From positions 1 to 64,000 of the forward strand of contig CANSUS010000014.1 of the NCBI GenBank assembly GCA_947650155.1: DNA of 64,000 bases, read 5' to 3'. The translations under genes were made by a program, and so were the position numbers. The notes under the pieces are model-generated. The model was not told the origin of the DNA. It searched no databases and worked only from the letters and a program-made list of their open reading frames with translations. Shown here one piece after another: positions 51,885 to 60,504 of the stretch (position 1 is its first letter; each line of letters starts with the position of its first letter). Origin of the DNA: an uncultured Lachnospiraceae bacterium (GTDB lineage: Bacteria > Bacillota > Clostridia > Lachnospirales > Lachnospiraceae).

Positions 51885-54200
51885 ATGTTCAGAGACGATT
51901 TTGTGTGGGGCGTGGCAAGCAGCGCCTATCAGATAGAAGGAAGGGATAAAGAAGACGGGGCAGGTAAATGTATTTGGGATACTTTTACGGAAGAGGGCAG
52001 GATCTATGAAAAGCAGAATGCTTATGTCAGCTGTGATCATATGCACAGATATAAGGAAGATTATGCACTGATGCGTCTGTTAGGCGTAAAAGCATATCGC
52101 TTTTCTTTAAGCTGGTCAAGGATTCTGCCTGAAGGAACGGGAAAGGTAAATGAAAAGGCAATTGCATTATACCGGGATATGATTACAGAGATGAAGAAAA
52201 ACGGCATAGAACCCTACATCACGATGTATCACTGGGAGTTTCCGCAGAGCCTTCAGGATAAGGGCGGATGGCTGAATGAAGAAGTGATCGAGTGGTTTGC
52301 AGAATATGCGAAAGTGGTTGCGGAAAACTTTGCAGATCTGTGTGATTATTTTATTACTTTGAATGAGCCCCAGTGTTTTGTAGGACTTGGTCATTTATCC
52401 GGCGTGCATGCGCCGGGAAAAAAGATGACGCCGGCACAAGTATTTCAAATTGCGCATAATGCACTCCGCGCACATGGAAGAGCAGTGCAAAACTTAAGAA
52501 AATATGCGGGAAAACCAATACAAGTAGGCTATGCGCCGACATGCGGCATGGCGTATCCCGAAACGAATAAAAAAGAAGATATAGAAGCGGCAAGAAAAGT
52601 GTTGTTTTCTTTTTATAATCCAATAGAGAATTGGACATGGAATGTGGCATGGTTTTCTGATCCGGTAGTGTTGGGGAAATATCCGGAAGAAGGAATGGAA
52701 AAATATAAAGAATACCTTCCGGTCATTACGAAAGAAGATATGGAACTGATCTCCCAGCCGATTGATTTTTTGGGACAAAATATTTATAATGGATATATTG
52801 TTCGTGCAGGAGCGGATGGAGAACCGGAATTTGTAACAAGAAAACCGGGATTTCCCAAGACGGCGGCAGGATGGCCTGTTACGCCGCAGTGCCTCTATTG
52901 GGGAGTGCGTTTTTTATATGAAAGGTATAAGAAACCTATTTATATAACAGAAAACGGTATGTCCTGCCATGATAATATTGCGCCGGACGGTCAGGTACAT
53001 GACAAAAACAGGATCGATTTTTTGGATACTTATTTATCGGCGCTTCAAAAAGCTTCCGATGACGGAGCGGATATCAGAGGATTTTTCCTTTGGACATTTT
53101 TAGACAATTTTGAATGGGACAAAGGATACAATGAACGCTTTGGAATTGTATATGTGGACTTTGAAACACAGAAACGGATTGCAAAGGATTCTGCATACTG
53201 GTATCAACAGGTTATGGAATCTAATGGAAAAAATTTAGTGAGTAATAAAGGGGTAAGGCCTGTGTTATTTTTAGAACCGGTATTTAAACAGATGATATGG
53301 GGCGGTAAAAAATTAAGAACGGAATTTGGGTATGAGATACCCGGAGATGATACGGGAGAATGCTGGGCAGTAAGCGCACATCCAAACGGCGAATGCGTAG
53401 TAAAAGAAGGGATTTATGCAGGAGAAAAACTTTCCTCATTATGGCGGAATCATCCTGAATTGTTTGGGAATGTGAATTCGGATCGTTTTCCTCTTTTGAT
53501 TAAGATTATCGACGCAAAAGCGGATCTGAGTATTCAGGTGCATCCCAATGACGAGTATGCAAAGAAAAATGAAAACGGTTCTTTTGGGAAAATGGAATGT
53601 TGGTATATACTGGATTGTGATGAGGATGCTGCGCTGGTAGCAGGGCATAATGCAAAAACGAAAGAGGAACTGGAGTCCATGATCCGGGAAGGTAAGTGGA
53701 ATGAGTTTATTCGTGAGATTCCAATTAAAAAGGGCGATTTTATACAAATTGATCCGGGAACCGTTCACGCAATCAAAGGCGGGACCATGATACTGGAAAC
53801 GCAGCAGAACAGTGATATTACCTACAGAGTATATGATTATGACCGCCTTTCCAATGGAAAACCAAGGGAGCTTCATGTCGATAAAAGTATTGATGTCATT
53901 ACGGTTCCTGCGAAAGATCCAAAGGAGAGTGTATACTCTACAACAGATCTTGCGGATAATCAGATGAATCTTTTGAAGGAATGCGCATACTATCGTGTAT
54001 GGAAGCTGCGCGTGACGAAGCCGGTTACAATCAGTCAGGAGTATCCGTTCCTTATTATGAGCGTTTTGGAAGGGGACGGACTGGTAAATGGGCAGATGGT
54101 CAGAAAAGGAGATCATTTTATCCTGCCTGCCGGATATGGAGAAGTAAAATTACAGGGAAATATGGAAATCATTGCTTCCAGTACAGCAGGTAATAAATAA
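51885..54200 (+). CDS. GH1 glycosidase fused to type I mannose-6-phosphate isomerase
   Basis: 771 residues from ATG 51885 (AGAGGAAAAG ahead). Residues 1-445 are a complete GH1 barrel: FVWGVASSAYQIEG, ITLNEPQCF (acid/base Glu near 160) and PIYITENGMS (nucleophile Glu near 355). Residues 455-771 are a complete type I phosphomannose isomerase cupin: FKQMIWGGKKLRTEFG, LSIQVHPND, DPGTVHAIKGG and ETQQNSDITYRVYDYDR, carrying the zinc-ligand His, Glu and His. The junction is a short SNGKNLVSNKG linker, and the frame runs through with no stop. The isomerase makes fructose-6-phosphate from mannose-6-phosphate. The GH1 part probably removes beta-glucosyl or mannosyl ends from glucomannan oligosaccharides. 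Cytoplasmic. Confidence 0.9.
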   Translation: MFRDDFVWGVASSAYQIEGRDKEDGAGKCIWDTFTEEGRIYEKQNAYVSCDHMHRYKEDYALMRLLGVKAYRFSLSWSRILPEGTGKVNEKAIALYRDMITEMKKNGIEPYITMYHWEFPQSLQDKGGWLNEEVIEWFAEYAKVVAENFADLCDYFITLNEPQCFVGLGHLSGVHAPGKKMTPAQVFQIAHNALRAHGRAVQNLRKYAGKPIQVGYAPTCGMAYPETNKKEDIEAARKVLFSFYNPIENWTWNVAWFSDPVVLGKYPEEGMEKYKEYLPVITKEDMELISQPIDFLGQNIYNGYIVRAGADGEPEFVTRKPGFPKTAAGWPVTPQCLYWGVRFLYERYKKPIYITENGMSCHDNIAPDGQVHDKNRIDFLDTYLSALQKASDDGADIRGFFLWTFLDNFEWDKGYNERFGIVYVDFETQKRIAKDSAYWYQQVMESNGKNLVSNKGVRPVLFLEPVFKQMIWGGKKLRTEFGYEIPGDDTGECWAVSAHPNGECVVKEGIYAGEKLSSLWRNHPELFGNVNSDRFPLLIKIIDAKADLSIQVHPNDEYAKKNENGSFGKMECWYILDCDEDAALVAGHNAKTKEELESMIREGKWNEFIREIPIKKGDFIQIDPGTVHAIKGGTMILETQQNSDITYRVYDYDRLSNGKPRELHVDKSIDVITVPAKDPKESVYSTTDLADNQMNLLKECAYYRVWKLRVTKPVTISQEYPFLIMSVLEGDGLVNGQMVRKGDHFILPAGYGEVKLQGNMEIIASSTAGNK

Positions 54201-54269
54201 TTTAAAATCCTTCCGACTATAGTTAGTCCGGGATGATCTGAAAAGTGGGAAAGAAAGTAGGTAATAAAG

Positions 54270-55460
54270 ATGCTTGTACAACAGTATAAAGATATGTTAA
54301 ACAGAAAATCCGTGATTCGTCAGCTTTCGGAATTTGCTACGGAAAGAGGAAAAGAAATCGGGTACGAAAACGTATTTGATTATAGTCTGGGGAATCCTTC
54401 GGTGCCGACGCCGAAGGAGTTTACCGAAGCTTTGATTGAAATGTTGAAACAGGATGATCCAATGACGCTTCATGGATACAGTCCAAGTCTTGGAATCACA
54501 TCGGTAAGGGAGACTATTGCAGATTCCCTGAACAGGCGGTTTGGGATGCACTATAAGAAGGAGCATATTTTTATGACATCAGGCGCTGCCGGGGCAATTG
54601 CCCATGCGATACGCTGTATCGCAGGAGCGGGAGATGAAATTCTGACTTTTGCGCCTTTTTTCCCGGAATATAATCCTTATGTAAATCTAAGCGGAGTGGA
54701 ATTAAAAATAGTACCTGCAAATACAGAAGACTTTCAGATTAATTTTGAAGAATTTGAAAAAATGCTTTCTCCCAAAGCAGCAGCGGTGCTGATTAATACA
54801 CCGAATAATCCATCCGGCATTGTGTATTCTACGGAGACGATAAAAAGACTTGCAGAGGTTCTGAGAAAGAAGTCAAAAGAGTATGGGCATGAAATTTACC
54901 TGATTTCAGATGAACCTTATCGGGAAATTGTATTTGAAGGAGTGGATGCGCCTTTTGTATCCCAATTTTACGAAAATACTTTTTTATGTTATTCTTTTTC
55001 TAAATCGTTATCCCTGCCGGGAGAGAGGATCGGATATATCGCAGTAAACCCGGATTGTAAGGATGCGGAAACTTTTGTAAATATGTGCGGGCAGATTTCC
55101 AGAGGGATTGGTCATAACTGTCCGCCATCCATGATTCAGCTCGGTGTGGCGAAGGTAATTGATATGACGGCGGACTTGTCGGTTTATGAGACGAATATGA
55201 ATCTTTTGTATGAGGAACTGATCCGGTTAGGATTCCAATGTGTAAAACCGGGAGGAACTTTTTATATTTTTCCGAAAGCATTGGAGGAAGATGCGGTTCT
55301 TTTTTGTGAAAAGGCAAAAAAATATGATTTGATTTTAGTACCGGCGGATACTTTTGGATGTCCGGGATATTTCCGTATGGCATATTGTATTGATACAGAT
55401 AAAGTGAAGCGCTCCATAGAAGCGCTTCGCAGATTTGTGGAATCAGAATATGGAAGATAA
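54270..55460 (+). CDS. Pyridoxal-phosphate aminotransferase, class I/II
   Basis: 396 residues of fold type I. It has SLGNPSVPTP near the start, FMTSGAAGAIAHAIRCI, INTPNNPSGIVYS, ISDEPYREIVFEG and the PLP-binding Lys in YSFSKSLSLPGERIGY. The group is annotated as pyridoxal phosphate-dependent aminotransferase in Lachnospiraceae, often as aspartate/aromatic aminotransferase; the amino donor cannot be assigned. AAGAAAGTAGG lies before the ATG. It starts a run of three close same-strand genes unrelated to mannan use. Confidence 0.9.
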   Translation: MLVQQYKDMLNRKSVIRQLSEFATERGKEIGYENVFDYSLGNPSVPTPKEFTEALIEMLKQDDPMTLHGYSPSLGITSVRETIADSLNRRFGMHYKKEHIFMTSGAAGAIAHAIRCIAGAGDEILTFAPFFPEYNPYVNLSGVELKIVPANTEDFQINFEEFEKMLSPKAAAVLINTPNNPSGIVYSTETIKRLAEVLRKKSKEYGHEIYLISDEPYREIVFEGVDAPFVSQFYENTFLCYSFSKSLSLPGERIGYIAVNPDCKDAETFVNMCGQISRGIGHNCPPSMIQLGVAKVIDMTADLSVYETNMNLLYEELIRLGFQCVKPGGTFYIFPKALEEDAVLFCEKAKKYDLILVPADTFGCPGYFRMAYCIDTDKVKRSIEALRRFVESEYGR

Positions 55461-55479
55461 AAGAAAGAAGGAATGAAAG

Positions 55480-56334
55480 ATGTTTCAGGCAGGACTTGTA
55501 TTAGAGGGCGGAGGAATGAAAGGCGTTTATACCGCAGGCGTGTTAGATTTCTTTTTGGATAAGGGCATAGAATTTTCGAGCTGCTATGGTGTTTCCGCAG
55601 GAGCGGGTCAGATGTGCAGTTATTTGTCCAAACAAAAAGGACGAGGTTATCGGACATATGTGGATTATCTGGATAATAAACATTATTGTGGGGCATGGAG
55701 CTTTTTGACTTCGGGAGATCTTTTTAATGTAAAGATGTGCTATGATCTGATTCCTAATTATCTGAATCCGTTTGATGAAGAAACCTTTGAGAAGTACGAA
55801 GGGAAGGCATATGCGGTCGCAACAAACATAAAAACCGGAAAGGCGGAATATATTCGTATTAAAAATGCAAATGAGGATATGGATGCAGTACGTGCTTCCA
55901 GTTCCCTGCCGTTGGTTTCCAGAAATGTAAAGATCGACGGAGAGTTATATCTGGATGGCGCATTAACAGATTCCATTCCGATCAGAAAATCAATACTGGA
56001 TGGAAACAGAAAAAATGTCGTGATTATGACAAAAGAAACCGGATATAGAAGAAAGCCCATATCCGTATCCATGCAGGCTCTTCTAAAAGTAAAATATGTG
56101 AAATATCCTAAAGTATATGAATTGATGAGGGGACGCCATATCGAATATAATGCGACTTTGGACTTTTTAAAAAACCAGGAGATGAACGGGCAGGCATTTG
56201 TGATCAGACCGGAACATGACAGTGGTGTCGGAAGGATCGAGAAGGATGGAGAAAAGTTAGAAGCGCTGTACCGTATGGGGTATGGGGATGGTGAAAAAAA
56301 CTATGACAGGATGATGGAATACCTGAATCAATAA
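55480..56334 (+). CDS. Patatin-like phospholipase family protein
   Basis: 284 residues. The oxyanion motif is LEGGGMKGVYTAG, the serine elbow GVSAGAG and the dyad Asp in LDGALTDSIPI, so the catalytic Ser-Asp pair is complete. No signal peptide is present. This is the YjjU-like branch of bacterial patatins, predicted lipid acyl hydrolases of unknown substrate. It lies 19 bases after the aminotransferase gene and 23 before uppP. Confidence 0.9.
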   Translation: MFQAGLVLEGGGMKGVYTAGVLDFFLDKGIEFSSCYGVSAGAGQMCSYLSKQKGRGYRTYVDYLDNKHYCGAWSFLTSGDLFNVKMCYDLIPNYLNPFDEETFEKYEGKAYAVATNIKTGKAEYIRIKNANEDMDAVRASSSLPLVSRNVKIDGELYLDGALTDSIPIRKSILDGNRKNVVIMTKETGYRRKPISVSMQALLKVKYVKYPKVYELMRGRHIEYNATLDFLKNQEMNGQAFVIRPEHDSGVGRIEKDGEKLEALYRMGYGDGEKNYDRMMEYLNQ

Positions 56335-56357
56335 TCGGAAGAAAGTAGAGAAAAGAT

Positions 56358-57179
56358 ATGTTAGACATTATAAAGGCGATTTTATTTGGTATTGTGGAAG
56401 GGATTACAGAATGGCTGCCGATCAGCAGTACCGGACATATGATTTTATTAAACGAGTTTGTAAAACTGGACGTATCTCCGGAGTTTTGGGAGATGTTTCT
56501 TGTTGTGATACAGCTTGGGGCAATTTTAGCGGTTGTGGTATTATTTTGGAATAAGCTTTTTCCGTTTCGATTTAAAGAAAAGCCGGTGATCCAAAAAGAT
56601 ATTTTCAGCATGTGGTTCAAGATTGTTGCGGCATGTATACCGGCAGCAGTAGTAGGTATTTTTTTTGATGAAAAGTTTGAAGAACTTTTTTATAATCCGG
56701 TTTCGGTTGCCATTGCACTGATTGTTTTTGGCATCGCTTTCCTTATGATCGAAAACAGAAATAAATCTTTAAAACCCAGGATTAATTCTCTTTCAGAGAT
56801 TACCTATACTTCGGCAATGATTATTGGTTTGTTTCAGCTGATTGCAGCGGTTTTTCCGGGAACGTCCCGTTCAGGCGCAACCATAATCGGAGGACTGCTT
56901 ATCGGGGTGTCAAGAACTGTTGCCGCAGAATTTACCTTTTTCATGGCAATACCTGTTATGCTTGGCGCAAGTTTATTGAAAATACTAAAATTTGGATTTG
57001 CATTCAGCGGTACAGAAATGAGAATACTGTTAGCAGGCATGATCGTTGCTTTTTTAGTGTCTGTTTTTGTCATCCGTTGTTTGATGGGTTACATTAAAAA
57101 ACATGATTTTAAAGTATTTGGCTGGTATAGAATCGTACTTGGTATTTTAGTACTTGCATATTTTTATGTGATAAAATAA
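56358..57179 (+). CDS. uppP: Undecaprenyl-diphosphate phosphatase
   Basis: A 273-residue membrane protein (BacA family). Signature pieces are GIVEGITEWLPISSTGHMIL and PGTSRSGATI, which carry the catalytic Glu, Ser and Arg. It recycles undecaprenyl pyrophosphate to the monophosphate carrier for cell-wall synthesis and gives basal bacitracin resistance. AAAGATATG supports the start. Confidence 0.96.
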   Translation: MLDIIKAILFGIVEGITEWLPISSTGHMILLNEFVKLDVSPEFWEMFLVVIQLGAILAVVVLFWNKLFPFRFKEKPVIQKDIFSMWFKIVAACIPAAVVGIFFDEKFEELFYNPVSVAIALIVFGIAFLMIENRNKSLKPRINSLSEITYTSAMIIGLFQLIAAVFPGTSRSGATIIGGLLIGVSRTVAAEFTFFMAIPVMLGASLLKILKFGFAFSGTEMRILLAGMIVAFLVSVFVIRCLMGYIKKHDFKVFGWYRIVLGILVLAYFYVIK

Positions 57180-57394
57180 GCTTTAAGAGTCATTGAGTAA
57201 CGATTATGACAATGTAACAGAGAAAAGTGCAAAAGGTAAAGAAAAAGACACAAATTGTTGACAACAGGGCAAGAACGCGTTAAGCTAATAAAAGTAGTCA
57301 AAATGATTGGCGAAAAATATGGAGAGATAGAACCAGTTGGCGGGATGCCGTTGATCATAGAAATGGCTGCCTGCAGTGAAGGGAGAATGTTATT

Positions 57395-57925
57395 ATGGCA
57401 ACAACCAAAGCAACAGAAAAAACGACAGCGAAAGTTCAGGCTAAACCTGTAGAGGCAAAAACTACCGAAACGAAAGCAACAGAAAAACCTGCAGAAGTAA
57501 AAGCAGAGCAGTTGAAATTAGATGTTACTGCAGAGTCGAAAAAGGTTGCTGAAAATGTAGAAAAGGCAGCAGAAAAAGCAGTTGAGAAAGTGGCAGAAAA
57601 AGCAACGGCAGCTAAGAAGGCTGTTGGGGCTAAGAAAGCGGCAGCAAAAAAAACTGTAGCAGCAAAGAAAGCAACGACTGCAAAAAAGGCTGAAGAAGAA
57701 AAGAAGACAGAGAAAAAAGAAGTTGTGAAAGCAGCTATTCATGTAGAGTTCAGTGGAAAATCCATTACAAATGACGAACTTGTACAGATTGCAAAAGATA
57801 TTTGGAAATATGATTTAAAGAGAAAAGTGAGTGACTTCAAAACTGTTGACATTTATGTGAAACCGGAAGAAAGTATGGCTTATTATGTAATCAATGGTGA
57901 AGTAAAAGGAAGCTTTTTCATCTGA
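57395..57925 (+). CDS. DUF6465 protein with long Lys/Ala-rich N-terminus
   Basis: 176 residues. Residues 1-110 are low-complexity repeats of Ala, Lys, Thr, Glu and Val (AEKAVEKVAEKATAAKKA), similar in style to histone H1-like tails. Residues 115-176 form a compact domain, AAIHVEFSGKSITNDELVQI to VINGEVKGSFFI, recognised as DUF6465. The basic tail suggests nucleic-acid or polyphosphate binding; the function is unknown. AGGGAGAA precedes the ATG. A promoter-like TTGACA-17-TAAGCT is found at about 57259-57287. Confidence 0.85.
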   Translation: MATTKATEKTTAKVQAKPVEAKTTETKATEKPAEVKAEQLKLDVTAESKKVAENVEKAAEKAVEKVAEKATAAKKAVGAKKAAAKKTVAAKKATTAKKAEEEKKTEKKEVVKAAIHVEFSGKSITNDELVQIAKDIWKYDLKRKVSDFKTVDIYVKPEESMAYYVINGEVKGSFFI

Positions 57926-57962
57926 TTTGATTTCAAAATATAATATGTTTTTCACAGATAAA

Positions 57963-57997
57963 GACCGTGACACTATTTACTGGTGCACGGTTTTTTT
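57963..57997 (+). terminator. terminator after the DUF6465 gene
   Basis: GACCGTGACAC/GGTGCACGGT followed by seven Ts. Confidence 0.8.
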
Positions 57998-58063
57998 ATG
58001 TGTGGTCCGTGCAGGGAAAATTCTGCATAATATAATAATATATTATAAAAAAGGAATAAGAAA

Positions 58064-58555
58064 ATGGATATGAATTCAATGTTCCCGGGGTATGTTCCGG
58101 TCACAGGCATCGTTCAGAACATCATTAATATGCATGACTGCTGTTCTATTATGGTAAGCGTGCTTGTCGGTAATAATGAAACAGTAAATCTGGTTATAGA
58201 TGAAGACACGGTCGTAGTTGATAACCGCAGAATAAGACGTGGAATGCTGATTCGCGGATTTTATGATGCGTCCAAACCTGTAATACTGATTTATCCGCCG
58301 CAGTATCAGGCGGTTGCCGTAGTAGTTTTGGGCAGAAGAGACGAGGGTGTGACACTTGCATATTTTAACAGACATCTTACTGCCAGCGATAATTCTCTCA
58401 GGCTGAATATCGGGAGAAATACCGTGGTAGAGACAGTAAACGGTCAATTATACAGATGTGATCCTTCAGAACATGTACTTCTTGTATTTTATGGGGCAAC
58501 CACAAGAAGCATTCCTCCTCAGACTACACCGGACCGGGTAATCGTATTTTGTTAA
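58064..58555 (+). CDS. Conserved hypothetical protein, beta-rich
   Basis: 163 residues, all predicted strands with little helix: VTGIVQNIINM, SIMVSVLVGNNETVNLVID, RRIRRGMLIRGFYD, PVILIYPPQYQAVAVVVL and EHVLLVFYGATTRSIPPQT. No signal peptide, membrane segment or catalytic motif. It resembles small beta-barrel proteins of sporulating clostridia, but I do not recognise a named family. AAAGGAAT precedes the ATG. It is convergent with dapL and shares its terminator. Confidence 0.75.
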   Translation: MDMNSMFPGYVPVTGIVQNIINMHDCCSIMVSVLVGNNETVNLVIDEDTVVVDNRRIRRGMLIRGFYDASKPVILIYPPQYQAVAVVVLGRRDEGVTLAYFNRHLTASDNSLRLNIGRNTVVETVNGQLYRCDPSEHVLLVFYGATTRSIPPQTTPDRVIVFC

Positions 58556-58572
58556 CGAAATGGAATGAAATA

Positions 58573-58613
58573 AAAAAGACTGTGCGTCTATGGAGGACAG
58601 CACAGTCTTTTTT
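58573..58613. terminator. bidirectional terminator between the hypothetical gene and dapL
   Basis: AAAAAAGACTGTGC/GCACAGTCTTTTTT, a 14-bp stem with T-runs on both strands. Confidence 0.85.
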
Positions 58614-58637
58614 ATGCGGCGGATCAAAGGGCACGTC

Positions 58638-59834
58638 TTAGAACAATTTGTCAATTCTTTCCATAGCCTCTATCGTATTTTCTCTGTTGCCAAAGGATGT
58701 CAGACGGAAGAAATTCTTCCCGTTCTTTCCAAATCCTGCGCCCGGTGTTCCGACAACCTGCGCATTCTTCAACAGATAGTCAAAGAAATCCCAGGAATCC
58801 ATGCCATTTGGGCATTCAAACCAGACATAAGGAGAATTTACGCCGCCAAAATAACGGATTCCTTTTTTGGCGAGTCCCTCTGAAATAATCTTTGCATTTT
58901 CCTGATAATATTTGATATTCGCCCTGCATTCCGCCATGCCTTCTTTTGAAAATACAGCGGCGGCACCTTTTTGTACAATATAAGAAACACCGTTAAATTT
59001 TGTAGTCTGTCTGCGGTTCCACATAGCGTTCAGAGACAGTTCTTCTCCGTTAGAAGCAGTAAATTTCAATGTCTTTGGCACGATGGTATAGCCACATCTT
59101 GTTCCGGTAAATCCTGCTGTTTTGGAAAGTGAGCAAAATTCGACAGCGCATTTTTTTGCCCCCTCAATGGCAAAAATACTTCTTGGAAGGGTTTCATCGG
59201 TAATAAAACATTCATAAGCGGAATCATAAAGGATCAGTGCGTCATTTGCCAAAGCATAGTCTACCCATTCTTTTAGCTGTTCATGGTTATAGGCGGCGCC
59301 TGTCGGGTTGTTGGGAGAACAGATATAAATAATGTCTGCATGAATGTTTTGATCCGGCATCGGAAGAAAATTATTTTCTGCGTTCGCATCTATAAAAGTG
59401 ATATTCCTTCCGTTCATGATATTGGTATCTACATAGACAGGATAAACCGGATCGGGAATTAAAATTACATTATCTTTGTCAAACAGATCGGTAATGTTTC
59501 CGGTATCACTTTTGGCGCCGTCAGAGACAAATACTTCGCCGGCTTCAATAGTAACTCCGTTTTCTTTATAGTAGGAAACAACGGCATCTCTCAAAAAGTC
59601 ATATCCCTGTTCAGGACCATATCCTTTAAATGTTTCTGAAGAAGACATATCGTCTACGCCTTTATGTAGTTCTTCAATGACTTTTGAAGCTAACGGACGG
59701 GTAACATCTCCGATTCCAAGCCGAATAATTTTTTGATCCGGATTTGCAGCGGAATATTCGCTTACACGGTGGGCAATTTCAGAAAACAAATAACTTTCTT
59801 TTAAGTTCATATAATTTTCATTTAACTTTGGCAT
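58638..59834 (-). CDS. dapL: LL-diaminopimelate aminotransferase
   Basis: 398 residues, class I aminotransferase. The N-terminus PKLNENYMNLKESYLFSEIA and RLGIGDVTRPL are diagnostic of DapL. It also has PDPVYPVYVDTN, CSPNNPTGAAYN and the PLP-binding Lys in FCSLSKTAGFTGTRCGY. It converts tetrahydrodipicolinate directly to LL-diaminopimelate for lysine and peptidoglycan synthesis. AGGGAG precedes the ATG. Its promoter is overlapped by one arm of an inverted repeat. Confidence 0.95.
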   Translation of the reverse strand: MPKLNENYMNLKESYLFSEIAHRVSEYSAANPDQKIIRLGIGDVTRPLASKVIEELHKGVDDMSSSETFKGYGPEQGYDFLRDAVVSYYKENGVTIEAGEVFVSDGAKSDTGNITDLFDKDNVILIPDPVYPVYVDTNIMNGRNITFIDANAENNFLPMPDQNIHADIIYICSPNNPTGAAYNHEQLKEWVDYALANDALILYDSAYECFITDETLPRSIFAIEGAKKCAVEFCSLSKTAGFTGTRCGYTIVPKTLKFTASNGEELSLNAMWNRRQTTKFNGVSYIVQKGAAAVFSKEGMAECRANIKYYQENAKIISEGLAKKGIRYFGGVNSPYVWFECPNGMDSWDFFDYLLKNAQVVGTPGAGFGKNGKNFFRLTSFGNRENTIEAMERIDKLF

Positions 59835-59885
59835 AATATACTCCCTTCTGATTTGTGGATTTTCTATTCGTAGTTCTTAATAGGA

Positions 59886-59956
59886 ACACTAAAATGATAA
59901 CGCGGATATCGGGCCTTGTCAATGAAAGTTTTAGCGGTTTTACATCATTTTAGTGT
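59886..59956. promoter_or_regulatory. dapL promoter flanked by 13-bp inverted repeats
   Basis: ACACTAAAATGAT (59886-59898) and its exact inverse ATCATTTTAGTGT (59944-59956) are centred about 58 bases apart. On the reverse strand TTGACA (59917-59922), a 17-base spacer and TATCAT (59894-59899) make a strong dapL promoter, so the left arm covers the -10 and start site and the right arm lies upstream of the -35. This is the layout of a double operator. Confidence 0.6.
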
Positions 59957-59995
59957 GTCTTGGAAGAGATAAAGTGCCGCTTAGCGGTTTGCGGA

Positions 59996-60023
59996 TTGCA
60001 GGGACAGGGGAATCTGCTACAAT
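59996..60023 (+). promoter_or_regulatory. promoter of the LytTR operon
   Basis: TTGCAG (59996-60001), a 16-base spacer and TACAAT (60018-60023), about 28 bases before the LytTR start codon. Confidence 0.55.
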
Positions 60024-60051
60024 AAGGGAGAGACGAGGAAGGAGTGGGAAG

Positions 60052-60504
60052 ATGAAACTGACAATGGAACGTGTCGGGCCGGGCGAAGAGGAAATGATTG
60101 TCCGTTATACTGAGATGACAGGGCAGATACAGACTATAATTGGAATTGTACAGGGTACGGGAGAGAAGATTAAAGCCAGTTGTGATGAGCGGATATTCTT
60201 ATTCAATCCTGAGGACATCTTTTATCTGGAAAGCGTGGATGGCGGAACTTATGCTTATTCAAAAGACAGAGTGGGAAAAGTTTCGGAAAGCCTGGAAAGT
60301 CTTGCGATGCGATATGAAAGACGCGGATTTTTCCGCTGTTCAAAATCGATGGTGCTAAACATATATAAGATCAGTTATTTAAAAAGCGAACCTGGAAACC
60401 GAATCCTCGCTACAATGGAAAATGAGGAACAGGTTCTGATTTCCAGAAGATATGCAAAGCAGTTGAGGCAAATATTGAAAGGGGAGGAAAAAGATGAAGA
60501 ATAA
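60052..60504 (+). CDS. LytTR-type DNA-binding regulator without receiver domain
   Basis: 150 residues from ATG 60052 (GAAGGAG ahead); the longer frame from 59953 would read through the promoter. Residues 45-145 are a LytTR domain: DIFYLESVDGGTYAYS, LAMRYERRGFFRCSKSMVLN and LISRRYAKQLRQIL. No receiver domain, so it is probably controlled by the membrane protein encoded next. LytTR-DUF3021 pairs commonly regulate an adjacent ABC transporter, present here. Confidence 0.9.
   Translation: MKLTMERVGPGEEEMIVRYTEMTGQIQTIIGIVQGTGEKIKASCDERIFLFNPEDIFYLESVDGGTYAYSKDRVGKVSESLESLAMRYERRGFFRCSKSMVLNIYKISYLKSEPGNRILATMENEEQVLISRRYAKQLRQILKGEEKDEE

Noticed and set aside
57255-57452. 65-codon forward frame from TTG 57255
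   Set aside because: It has no ribosome site, overlaps the DUF6465 start in another frame, and its start lies within a promoter-like TTGACA-17-TAAGCT, so it is better read as a leader region.
59970-59988. Possible additional copy of the leader hairpin (GCCGC-TTA-GCGGT)
   Set aside because: The stem is short and it is not followed by a ribosome site; it lies upstream of the LytTR promoter rather than in its leader.
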